Assembly: GCF_964355755.1 (NCBI RefSeq)
Contig: NC_092671.1
Span: 36,969,304-37,033,303 of the forward strand
Direction: 5' to 3'
Source of the DNA: Antedon mediterranea
Taxonomy: Eukaryota > Echinodermata > Crinoidea > Comatulida > Antedonidae
DNA length: 64,000 bases
This document shows, in pieces, positions 11,813 through 21,700 of the stretch. The notes beneath the pieces are model-generated. The model made no database searches, was not told the origin of the DNA, and was given only the letters and a program-made list of their open reading frames with translations. Within the stretch, counting starts at the first letter, position 1. Each line of letters opens with the position of its first letter. Both the position numbers and the translations under genes were made by a program.

Positions 11813-12732
11813 CTTCTATTTGAAAAGAAAAAAAAACAACAATATTTTAGCAAGAGTTTTCTGAGAATAGATTTTTATATAGCATTTTTTTTTTCACTTT
11901 GAGTAATGACAATGTATTTTGGAAGAATATTATGCCGAGATTTGATTGCTGTACCAGCCAGGTCCTCTTAGTTAGGTCACATGATTCTGAATTAAGCATT
12001 TATGATTTAAATATTTTTTTATATAGGGCCTACTTCTAGCCTAGGAGGCACGCGCCAAGATTAATTTGGCTAGCCTATTATTTAGGCCTAGCTAGATATA
12101 GCCTAGGCCTCTCTAGCCTAGGTAGGGCCCTAAAGAGAGAGTAAACTAGTAGTAGTAGTAGTAGGTAGGCTAGTAACCTGTAGTAGGCCTAGTTAGGCCT
12201 ACCTAGTAGCTAGCCTGGCCCTAGGAAGTGGTATTCATTCATTATTAATAAGTTTTGTATGGTCGCCAGCTTTGTTTGTAGCGCCAATTATTGTTATGGT
12301 TTATATTTTACTTACAAACTACTGTATTATAAGGTAGATAGAACCGTTCCAACAATAAGGATTACAAACATTCTCAATTGAAAATGTCCAAGCCTAACAA
12401 ATTGTTTACAGGTACCTAGCGATAAAAAGTCTTCTGCTAGAAGATTGACCAATCAATTTCAGGATAGGCTCCTGTGTACAGCCGAGACGTTCACGGTCCA
12501 GTAATTTGATCACACACAGTACTTAGGCTAGGCCGATCCTTTCTATAATTACACACAAAAACGCACAGAGTACACACGGCAGCAGCAGTCCAGTGTGGTA
12601 CTCTAAAATCATAACAAATCACAACGGGCAAGGCCTAGCTAGCTAGAGGTATGGCCTAAAGACTAGATCAAAAACAGAACAGAATAATAACTTTGTTCGT
12701 TCAATTCACTTTTCTAATTTTAATTGGCAAGT
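11813..12732. promoter_or_regulatory. Probable bidirectional promoter region TMEM232 / LYRM7
   Basis: The two genes start head-to-head 920 bp apart (coding start to coding start). The region is rich in the word AGGCCTA, with a TAGTAG run near 12150. An acceptor just 5' of the TMEM232 ATG implies an upstream non-coding exon inside this region. No TATA element stands out. Shared promoter activity is inferred from geometry only. Confidence 0.4.
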
Positions 12733-14885
12733 ATGAGAGAAAAGGTAAGATTAAATGAAAATATTGAATATTATTATTATTATTTATTTTAATATTAAAT
12801 ATTAATTATTAAATTCAAAAATTAATTAGGCCTAGAGGGGCCTCCAAGGCCTAGCTAGGCTAGGCCTAAACTAATATTTATCATATAGATTATAGGCCTC
12901 CGTGCGTGTACGTGCTCTGTCTGTGTGTTTCCCTAGACTAGCCAACTAGGCCTAGAATAGATTATTTTGAATGCTTTTAATTGATAATTATAATAGGCCT
13001 ATTTATTATAATTATATATATATGTTATGCGCGATTTGAACGATTTGCGCAATTTGAAATTGCGCAAAAAAATCCTTGCGCAATTTGAAATTGCGCAAAG
13101 AATTCTTGCGCAATTTAAAATTGCGCAAGGATTTTTTTGCGCAATTTAAAATTGCGCAATCAACTTGCGCAATTTCAAATTGCGCAAGAAAATCTTTGCG
13201 CAATTTTAAATTGCGCTGCACAATTTGTAAATTGCGCAAGATAGTTCTTGCGCAATATGACACCTTTGCGCAATTTGAAACGAACTGTAAATTTTCCCAT
13301 ACATGGCTAGGCTAGGCCTAGGCAGAGGAGTTTAAAATTTAGTATTTTATTATATAAATAAGACCATTTCAATGAAGATAATGTTTAATACTCACTTTTT
13401 AAGTTTTTAATATTAGTTTAAGCTAGGCCATGTAACCTAGTCAGTATCAGTAGTCCAGACCCTAGCTAGGCTAGAGTAGTATAGCCGGCCGCCCGCACCG
13501 CGCCCGCCTGGTGGAACACCACCGCTTCGTTTTCCTTCGTCGGTTCTTCGACGGTATGCTAACTTATAACAATATTTGCACTACTAAAATAAGGAAATGC
13601 GATATTTATGTTTAATTTTGAATCATTCTTAGAAATTACTATAAAAATATGGGTGTGCATGATTTCACAATCTGTCGAAAAACCTTGCGCAATTTGCAGA
13701 TTACTTGCGCAATTTAATACGTTGCTTGCGCAATTTGAAACACATGTTTCAATTCAAATTGCGCAAGGATTTTTTTTGCGCAATTTCAAATTGCGCAAAT
13801 CGTTCAAATCGCGCATAACATATATATAGCTAGCTAGCTAGGTAGTAGTAGAGTAGCAATATAATAGGTGCCTAGAACTATTAAAATAGCCTCAGCCTGT
13901 TATTAATTAGAAATTCAATTAAGTTGTTGACTAAATAAAATGAATGTCTGATGATGTCTGGTAAATATTAAATTTATTTTTTCAAATAAAGGTACTTGCA
14001 ACATTTCGTGCTCTTCATCGAACAAGACAAATGGTATTTAAAAATGATGACCATGTTTTAAATGGTAAGCTTATTTTTTAATAATAAAGAGTAAATTTAA
14101 GATATTATAGGCCTACTGAAGTATAACTACTTAATTGGTTTGATTTTTAAATGTTATTTCTTATTGTATGTACAGTTGAAAGGCCAAGAGAGTCTCCCTA
14201 TATTGGATAATAATGTTTTAATGTTTAATTTTTATTATTGTAGTTTTGGTGTTTACTTAGTAACTGGCAATTTATGTTGCAAATAATGAACTTTATAGCT
14301 TTAACTTATTACTTATTTTTTACAGCTGCAAGGTTAAAAATAAATGAAGAATTTAAAAAGAACAAATTTGTGGAAGATGGTGAAGAAATTGAAAGGGTAT
14401 AAAGAAAAAAACTTTTTTTAGGAATTACATAAGTACTTGAAACATTCACACTAGTTTAATTTTTTTTTTTATCAAAAAAAATTATTTGCCGTCTATATTA
14501 TAAAGAAGCAATAATGTCGTTTGTTTTTATGTAGTTGGTGAAGATTGGCCAGGATGCAGAATTGTTTCTTAGGAAGAGAGTTGTACAAGCAGAGCATAAA
14601 TCAGATGGTGTGGCCGGTAAGATGATTTTAAATTTAGATTTCAGACTCCAGGCCTAGGCCATGCCTATGCTTTTTAAATTTTATCTGGATCATGAGAGTC
14701 CCAAAAAAGAGTGAGTCGAGTACAGTACAAGGTCTGACTTTCAATTTAATGCTTTAAAGGACATAATATTTTTTTAGTAAAGTATTAACACCATAAAATT
14801 TCTTTTTTTAGAGCTTCAATTAAGAAATGAAGTGTTATCAGAAAACGCAAAACAGCGAGTGTGTGATCAAGAAACAGTTCACTGA
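12733..14885 (+). CDS. LYRM7: LYRM7 (MZM1-like), complex III assembly factor, 5 coding exons, 103 aa
   Basis: Exons 12733-12744, 13992-14064, 14326-14396, 14535-14616 and 14812-14885 have GT-AG borders and matched phases; 312 nt give 103 codons plus TGA. The first exon codes only MREK. The blocks VLATFRALHRTRQMVFKNDD, ARLKINEEFKKNKF and LVKIGQDAELFLRKRVVQ match LYRM7, a mitochondrial-matrix LYR-family protein that stabilises the Rieske Fe-S protein before its insertion into respiratory complex III. The human protein is 104 aa, so this copy is full length. Intron 1 (1.25 kb) carries the GCGCAA-palindrome element at 13013-13828. A poly(A) signal AATAAA at 15336 is a plausible 3' end. Confidence 0.9.
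13013..13828. mobile_element. TIR element with TTGCGCAATTT palindrome arms
   Basis: Inverted ends ATATATGTTATGCGCGATTT (about 13018) and AAATCGCGCATAACATATAT (about 13806-13825) border arms of repeated palindromes such as TTGCGCAATTTGAAATTGCG. The arms (about 13020-13290 and 13685-13825) flank a unique middle containing a GC-rich patch (13480-13555). It sits inside LYRM7 intron 1. Exact borders are blurred by the TATATA flank. No transposase. Confidence 0.6.
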
Positions 14886-15361
14886 GCTTGTATTCGATTG
14901 GTCTGTTGCAGCAGTTATTTGAATACTGAACTTTAACATGTGGAATTTAAGCGTGTACAACCTAGGCATAGATATGCTTAGGCCTATACCTACTCTTAAC
15001 TAGCCCAACATGGTTTGTGGCTTTGAAGTGGAGAGATGTTGATAGGCCTGCTGGAGTGTGGTAGATTTAACATGTGGTCAACAAGAAAGCCTAGAGGCAG
15101 ACCTATCTGTTGTTTTATAGTGTTGTACTAGGCTAGTAAAGTGGTGTTATGTAGGCCTATTAAAATTGTGGAAAAGAAAAGGGCATGATGACAATATATT
15201 TGCATGTTTAGGAACGCCTCATGTTATGTTTTATTGTTTTTATATATAGGAATAGGCCTAGCCTAGCCTTTACCCCACACATATCACACAATCACCTGTT
15301 TTTATTTCTGTATTAAAAAAAAGAGTTAAAAAGCAAATAAAATCTCTTTTGTTAAGTTGGG

Positions 15362-15377
15362 GGCTCTGAAAAGAGCC
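15362..15377 (-). terminator. Histone 3' stem-loop (H2B)
   Basis: On the minus strand GGCTCTTTTCAGAGCC, the canonical histone mRNA stem-loop bound by SLBP, lies 38 nt after the H2B stop. A possible AATAAA on the same strand lies at 15306-15301. Confidence 0.9.
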
Positions 15378-15414
15378 GTTTGGTTTGAGAAAATAGGTTT
15401 GTCGAAAATTAAAT

Positions 15415-15813
15415 CTACTTCGAGCTGGTGTATTTGGTTACAGCCTTGGTTCCCTCACTCACTGCATGTTTGGCAAGTTCGCCTGGCAGGAGAAGACGGA
15501 CTGCAGTTTGCACCTCACGACTGCTGATTGTAGACCTCTTGTTGTAATGAGCCAAACGGGATGCTTCTCCAGCAATACGTTCAAAGACATCATTGACGAA
15601 GCTGTTCATGATTGACATGGCACGGCTAGAAATGCCAGTGTCTGGATGTACTTGCTTCAGGACTTTGTAAACATAGATGCTGTAGCTTTCCTTTCGTTTG
15701 CGTCGGCGTTTTGTTACAGCACTTCGTCCACGACCTTTCCCTGCCTTCTTCATGCCTTTACCAGCCTTCACTGGGCTCTTCTTAGGACTCTTTTTTGGAC
15801 TCCTTGGTGGCAT
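15415..15813 (-). CDS. Histone H2B, SPKK-type N-terminus (sperm-like), 132 aa
   Basis: Intronless. The core fold is complete: [20 protein letters not shown], the [20 protein letters not shown] helix, [20 protein letters not shown], and a C-terminus ending KYTSSK. The N-tail carries repeated SPKK-type motifs (S5-P-K-K, S9-P-K-K, S13-P-V-K). Known sea-urchin sperm H2B variants have such N-terminal SPKK repeats, which bind linker DNA and are regulated by phosphorylation. The 132-aa length exceeds the usual 122-125 aa because of that tail. It is divergent from H2A with a shared promoter, and the 3' stem-loop is present. Germ-line expression is an inference from the tail. Confidence 0.93.
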   Translation of the reverse strand: MPPRSPKKSPKKSPVKAGKGMKKAGKGRGRSAVTKRRRKRKESYSIYVYKVLKQVHPDTGISSRAMSIMNSFVNDVFERIAGEASRLAHYNKRSTISSREVQTAVRLLLPGELAKHAVSEGTKAVTKYTSSK

Positions 15814-16155
15814 CTTGAATTTATTACACTCAAAATTGAATGATGATCATTTCATTCAATTTGGCTGGTATTTATAGGCACGGTATGCAAATTAGGTTTC
15901 TAATTTGGGCTATCCTGCAAACACTCTTAGCCAATCAAACTATTTAAAAGATAGCCAATCATCGTTTTCCTTGTAGGTTATTGGCTAAAAAGTTTTACAG
16001 CTTGAGCCCATCTGTAATTGGTTGGCGCGCGCGTAACATTTCGATTGGATGTTGATAAACCGAACTACGAGCCTCCAAAAACCTATAAAAATAGCGGTGT
16101 ACATTTATTTTCCGTTTATTTCATAGTTGAAAATATTTGGAGTGTAAATCATATA
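15814..16155. promoter_or_regulatory. Divergent H2B/H2A promoter
   Basis: 342 bp between the two ATGs. For H2B (minus): TATAAATA at 15876-15869 and the octamer ATTTGCAT at 15892-15885, the classical H2B promoter element. For H2A (plus): TATAAAAA at 16084-16091. Five CCAAT boxes lie between: forward at 15931 and 15955, reverse (ATTGG) at 15980, 16017 and 16044. This is a complete bidirectional histone promoter. Confidence 0.85.
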
Positions 16156-16524
16156 ATGTCTGGACGAGGTAAAGGAAAAGGAGGAAAGAGAAAGGGTGCG
16201 AGGACCAGGTCAAGCCGTGCTGGACTTCAGTTTCCAGTAGGACGTGTACATCGTTTTCTTCGCAAGGGCAATTATGCCAATCGTATTGGTGCTGGTGCAC
16301 CAGTTTACATGGCGGCTGTTCTCGAATATCTGACTGCTGAAATCTTGGAGTTGGCTGGAAACGCAGCGAGAGACAACAAGAAATCAAGAATAAATCCACG
16401 TCATCTTCAACTAGCTATTCGCAACGATGAAGAGCTGAACAAATTACTCGGAGGCGTAACAATTGCTCAGGGCGGTGTTCTACCCAACATTCAGGCTGTG
16501 CTTTTGCCAAAGAAAAAGAAATAG
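16156..16524 (+). CDS. Histone H2A, 122 aa
   Basis: Intronless. The ATG at 16156 gives the canonical [14 protein letters not shown] start; an in-frame extension back to 16018 crosses the TATA box and is not used. Core motifs are [60 protein letters not shown] and [20 protein letters not shown], ending PKKKK. Odd points: ANRIGAG where YAQRVGAG is usual, INPRH where IIPRH is usual, and a short all-lysine tail. With the SPKK-type H2B it forms one nucleosomal dimer pair. No H3, H4 or H1 gene is in the window, so this is an isolated pair. Confidence 0.94.
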   Translation: MSGRGKGKGGKRKGARTRSSRAGLQFPVGRVHRFLRKGNYANRIGAGAPVYMAAVLEYLTAEILELAGNAARDNKKSRINPRHLQLAIRNDEELNKLLGGVTIAQGGVLPNIQAVLLPKKKK

Positions 16525-16586
16525 GCTAGGCCTAGGTAGGCCTAGTAGATACCTAACAAAATAGGCACTCTCAACTCAAAACAAAC

Positions 16587-16602
16587 GGCTCTTTTCAGAG
16601 CC
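16587..16602 (+). terminator. Histone 3' stem-loop (H2A), followed by a poly(A) signal
   Basis: GGCTCTTTTCAGAGCC lies 62 nt after the H2A stop and is identical to the H2B stem-loop. AATAAA follows at 16610-16615, so the transcript could be processed either way. Confidence 0.9.
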
Positions 16603-17681
16603 ACCAAACAATAAAAAGTGATTTAATAAGTTTTGCTTGTCTTGTTTATTTTCTTATATTAAAAAGCCAATCTATCTAGGAGGGCCTCTTTATATAATGA
16701 ATCAATATAGGCTACCGGAATCCAAACCACGGCGATCAATATAGGGCCTGTAGTAGGCCTATTCTATAATACAAGAAAGGGAAGAGTGACAATAATTATT
16801 TCACTATTCAATTCCCTGCCAGGAGCTATTATACTCGACGACTCTGATATCTCTACATTCATTTTTTTTACTAAACTGAATGCCGCCCCCTCTGTGTTGC
16901 ATTATTGCGGCGCGCAATACTCTCTGTTGTAGCCTACTCTTCTCTTTCGCGCCACGTGTAGTGGTGGCCGCGCTACGGTGGTTCTTTCAATTTTCAATAA
17001 TAGTCAATAGAAACATGGATTAAAGATATACCTGATAGAAAGTTCAAATGCACTCTCGCACCCAAAAAATATATACAATAGAGTAGGCCTAATAATAGTG
17101 AGTGGGTAGGTGTTGGCCCGAAAGCAACATACAAATAAGACTGATGCTAAAAATCGATCAAACATCAATTAGGCAACATTTATGTTATATTAAAAATAAC
17201 TTTAAAGCTAAGCTTGGGTTCTCATTACTCATTAGAAGTACGTAGGAACGCGCAGCGCAAGCACACGTACGTAAACGCAACAAGCGACTGTAAAACAAAT
17301 CCATTTTTTCTCCGGATTTTAAGGAGCGACTTTAGATTTTGATGTATTGCCCCATAAAAGGTCAACCAACAATTATACAAATCTCCTCATATCGAATGTT
17401 TATAAACATTTTCGAAACACCCCGAAGTTGAAGGTCAAAGGAGAGTCGATTTATTGATAGTGCACACTCCTGAGTAGATTTTTATTTATATTTGTGGAAA
17501 TTCGTGTGTGGCACGCATTCAGTCCGTTGTACTGTACAAAAAGGAAGAGCGTGAATGAAAGCTGCATTAATTTTATTTATAGTTGAATGTTGTAGCCCCT
17601 TTGTTCTCTGGTAGGCTAAAATGTACAGCGGCTCTTCAGATAACCAGGTCAGTATTATTTTGCGCATTGCATCAGTGTGAA

Positions 17682-17705
17682 CATAGTCAATAGCTATTGA
17701 CTATG
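17682..17705. repeat. Perfect 24-bp palindrome
   Basis: CATAGTCAATAGCTATTGAC followed by TATG is its own reverse complement with no spacer. It lies 40 bp before a second inverted repeat. Confidence 0.8.
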
Positions 17706-17744
17706 GTGTGAAAGACGAATTTGCGGCGCGTACAGTGTATCAAG

Positions 17745-17803
17745 ATTTAAACGTGCTCGACTAGACTATATAATATATAGTCGATCGTGCACGTTTAAAT
17801 CTT
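17745..17803. repeat. Imperfect hairpin, about 29-bp arms
   Basis: AGATTTAAACGTGC at the left pairs with GCACGTTTAAATCT at the right. The inner TATATAGTC segments also pair. Arms differ by a few bases. Confidence 0.7.
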
Positions 17804-18705
17804 TACTGTATAATGAAATATTATTGGTGATCCACTCTCAGGATGGCCAGCAGGCCTACGTGTGATGATTTAATTTTAAATGTAAATATGTATATGTTTG
17901 TATGATGGCATTTGCAGCAGCAATAAAGAAATTAAATTGAATTAAATTGAATACCCTATATGTCCTATCCCCCGCACTGGGCCATTCCTGCCCGTACGTG
18001 TTTACGATTGGATCTCATCATCATCACATCATGTGTAGGCTATATAGGCCTAACTCATGTACAAAAAAAGAAAATTATACCTATTTTTATCATAATCAGC
18101 GCTTTCACTCTTTAGTCTCTTTGTATTTTATATCTTTCTTTTAGAATGGCACGCACCCACCACTCCGTATAAGAATTCCAATTAACTCGTTTGTCCATTG
18201 GTGGTTAATAGCCGATACTTTATCCGGTATTATTATTGGTTGAAACAAGTTGTTACGTCATATCCACTTTTACTTCTTATGCAAACAAGTTTGTGAGACA
18301 CAAGGTGTTTAAAAGTGATCTTGATGTCTTATTTTGATCTTTATAGCTCATCTTGACTTGGACATAGCCTTTTATTGAAGTTATCAACACTCGAATACTC
18401 GACAATTTTTAAAAGTTACTGGTAGCTGTCTAGCAAGACATTTTTGTACTGTTGTGAGGTGGATATATCATATCGTGTGAAGATAAAATTAGTCATATAT
18501 GTTTCTTCTGTAAGCATTAAACCTTAAGCGAGATGAAGGTTGAAAACTCATAATAATACACCATAAATATGCTGATTTATCCAAAGGAACATTTTTACTA
18601 CGAGTGGATTTAAATATTGTGCTATACAGAGATTGTTGACTATACGATCACACCGAGATATTTTCGGTTGTTTGTGTGTGCGTATTTCGTTCGATATAAT
18701 TTATA

Positions 18706-18794
18706 ATGGCGATGACAATAATGGCGAAATTCAGAGTTTCTGTTTTTGTTTTAATATCTCTTTGCTGTTTCTGCACACGCGCAAATGCGAATAG
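18706..18794 (+). other. CPAMD8: CPAMD8 exon 1: signal peptide
   Basis: Codes [20 protein letters not shown] then [10 protein letters not shown]: a basic n-region, a hydrophobic core and an ANA-type cleavage site. The donor is AATAG|gtaagt. It is followed by a 5.4-kb intron that holds the second foldback element. M1 and M6 are both possible starts. Confidence 0.85.
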
Positions 18795-21700
18795 GTAAGT
18801 CTTAATTTCAACACTTGACTATGTTTGACAAGAGCTTTTTATTTTGGAGTATACAATGTTTTAAACCTTACAATAATATAGGTGACAAGTATTAGGCCTA
18901 CTATAATGGCAGGCCTCGTTGTACTTAAACATATAATTTCTAGTATCTTAATCGATGACTGAAACGCATGCATCTAACCTTTAACATCCGTTTAAGTCTA
19001 ATCATTTTGAAGTTTTTTTTATACAGAAGGAAGCCGTTAATACGGTTCAGTCACTAAGGAATTTGTAACTTATCCCAGGGCATGTGGCCTCGACGTTATA
19101 GCATTGTTTCCATGTGATAGGACAACTACATTGCTCAAATCTATAGCTTTACTTTATTTTCCACCACATAATAAAACTGTTTTTTTTATGATCTTCTTTG
19201 TTAACGAATGAAAAAATTTGACTTTTATATACCTTTTTAATATTGAAAATATTCATATTAATGTTTGGATTGCTTTTATAGTTGCCCTTTTACAATTCAT
19301 CTTTAGGTTGAGTGTCTTGAAAGAATGGAGCGTAAATTTTGTCCTCTTCCGATTTCAAAATTCCGTTAAAAACGATGTGCAGTTTCTCCTGCCCTGAAAA
19401 CGTTTTATATAAATAAAATGTTTCAATCTTTAAGACTTAAAACAAGGCCATATACATGGCTGCAGGTCGCACGTGCACAGATTTGAGTTTACCGACCCAC
19501 CGACCAACCGACCGACATAGTGAGCTGTGAGTCGCGTGCACGCGACTAAAAATGTTTAAAACATCTCGAGTTATATAATTTTCAAAAATAAACTTTAATC
19601 GATTGATGTGCTAAGAATATAAAAATTAGCATTTGCTTTCTAAGAGGACAGTAATAAATGTTAATGTTGTTGTTTGAAATGTCTCAAACATTACAATTTA
19701 AACAGCTATTTTCTCGTTTATTTTCACTTTTTTTTAGCTTGCCTAATACTCCCACTACACAACTTTCCGGTCTTAAATTCGATTATAAATATTGCGAAAA
19801 CTTAAAGAACTGGCTGTAATATACTGCGGGAAGTACCCATTAAGAAAAGCCGTCTATACCAAAACACGTTTGGTTGATTTCATAATTATGCTTTTAAAAT
19901 CAGCAGCTCGATAAACTTACTTGACCTTAAATAATATCGTTAATTTGTATTAGTCTGTAAATGAATCCCAATGTTACATTGTATTATTCTGCGACTCATT
20001 CAGGCCTTAAATTTGTCGCTGAATTAACAAGTCTACCAAGTTTATTTATCATAAAATTACCTCTTTACAATTTACTGGACTCAGTATTATCGATATTCTT
20101 TATTAAACCAATACAATACACTTTGTGATGGAAATAAGTAGACCCACACAGAAATGTTACCGCTGCCATATACGTTGCGATTAAGTGGAAACGTTAGAGT
20201 GGGGTTGGTGAAATCTGTCCATAATAGGTTACTTTTCTGTCCATAATAGGTTACTTTCTGTCCATAATAGGGACTAGAGGGCGATGTTGTTTGTCCATAA
20301 TAGGTGACTTTCATAATTGGCTGTCCAAAATAGGTGACTTTTTGTCCACAATAGGCGAGTTTATTGGAGTAGTGCGCCATCCATTGTGTTGTCCATAATA
20401 GGTGATTTTTTTGGCGTACTCGTACATACGTAGTTTATTTCGCGAGTAGAAGTAATACTAATTTGCTTTCTGTTCAGACTTCGAGGCTACCTAGGAGGCC
20501 TAATTAGTATATAAATATTTAAGTCTTTCTAGCCTAGGCCTAGCTAGGCTAGTCCTGTTAGTTAGGCTACCTCTATAGGCCTACTAGTACTACTAGCCTA
20601 GGCCTAGGCCTAGTCCATTTGTTATTGTCCACTAATAATAATGAAATGTGAAATTTATTCAGCAACAAATAATTTAATTTGAACTTCATTTTAGGTTTGA
20701 TAGTACGGACAGACATTACGCAACTTACCATACTATTGCAAGTTTAAATAAACGCCGTTGCTAAAGATACGGTACCGTATCCATGCTTTTAAAAACTAAA
20801 GATACGGTAATTATAGAGGGCGCTTCCGTTTGGTAAAAGTACGGTAAAATTGCATTCCTAAAACTCGTACCTAAATATAAAACTCCTTCCTAAATATAAA
20901 ACTCCTTCCTAAATATTAAACTCCTTCCTAAATATTAAAAACCTAACCCTCTAAATAATCTCTCTTAAATTAAAAACTAAAAAAAAAAAAAAAAAAAAGA
21001 CGTCAAGAAGAGTATCGAACCCCCAACCCCTTAAGCCAAAGCCTCATCACATGCCCACTAGGCTACACAGCTGGCTTGCAGAAAACCAATGCAATAACCT
21101 ATTTGATTAACATCCACATTACATAGCGCCCTCTATAATTACCGTACCTTTAGTTTTTAAAAGTATGGATACGGTACCGTATCTTTAGACATAACGTTAA
21201 ATAAATCACCAAACCCACACGTTCTTTTACAAAAATAAAAAATACCCCATAATACTCTAATGATAATATTGATAAAGTTTTATTTTTTTAAGATAATGAA
21301 AATGTAAACTGTTATTTTTATAAATGCATTGGTGTTTCAATGTAATTGTTGTATTTTTTTTTTCTTTGGACTTATTTTGTTTTGTTAACAGTAATAATAA
21401 AAATCAATTTAATATTGAAAAAGACATCACAGTTCAGCACTTCATTTCGTCATTTTAGGTCCTCCCCTATTTCAAAATTCTGGATCCACATAGCTCAATG
21501 ACAAACCATCCCAGTCTAAAGTGTATCAACAGCAGCACATCTCATCCATTTATTATATTGTTTAATTAAATGAATCAATTTTAATGTTTAATAATAAGAA
21601 ATACGACAATAAATCAAGTTTACATACACGCAGTGTACAAGCAACACCTTTGTTCTGTATTCAGAACAGTTTATTCAAAATCTAAATCACATTAAAAAAA

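Larger units (their letters stand above)
16620..18705. other. Intergenic H2A to CPAMD8
   Basis: About 2 kb without a supported gene. It contains a CpG-rich patch (16905-16985), a perfect palindrome at 17682-17705, an imperfect hairpin at 17745-17803, a LINE/SINE-like 3' tail (AAATTGAATTAAATTGAAT, 17930-17950), and presumably the CPAMD8 promoter in the last few hundred bases. No TATA box stands out. Confidence 0.5.

Noticed and set aside
13020-13290. CRISPR-like regular repeats with spacers
   Set aside because: Eukaryotic context; units are palindromes of variable spacing inside a TIR element. The same applies to the 35669-36560 array.
16018-16155. N-terminal extension of H2A
   Set aside because: Crosses the TATA box at 16084 and the CCAAT elements; the canonical MSGRGK start is at 16156.
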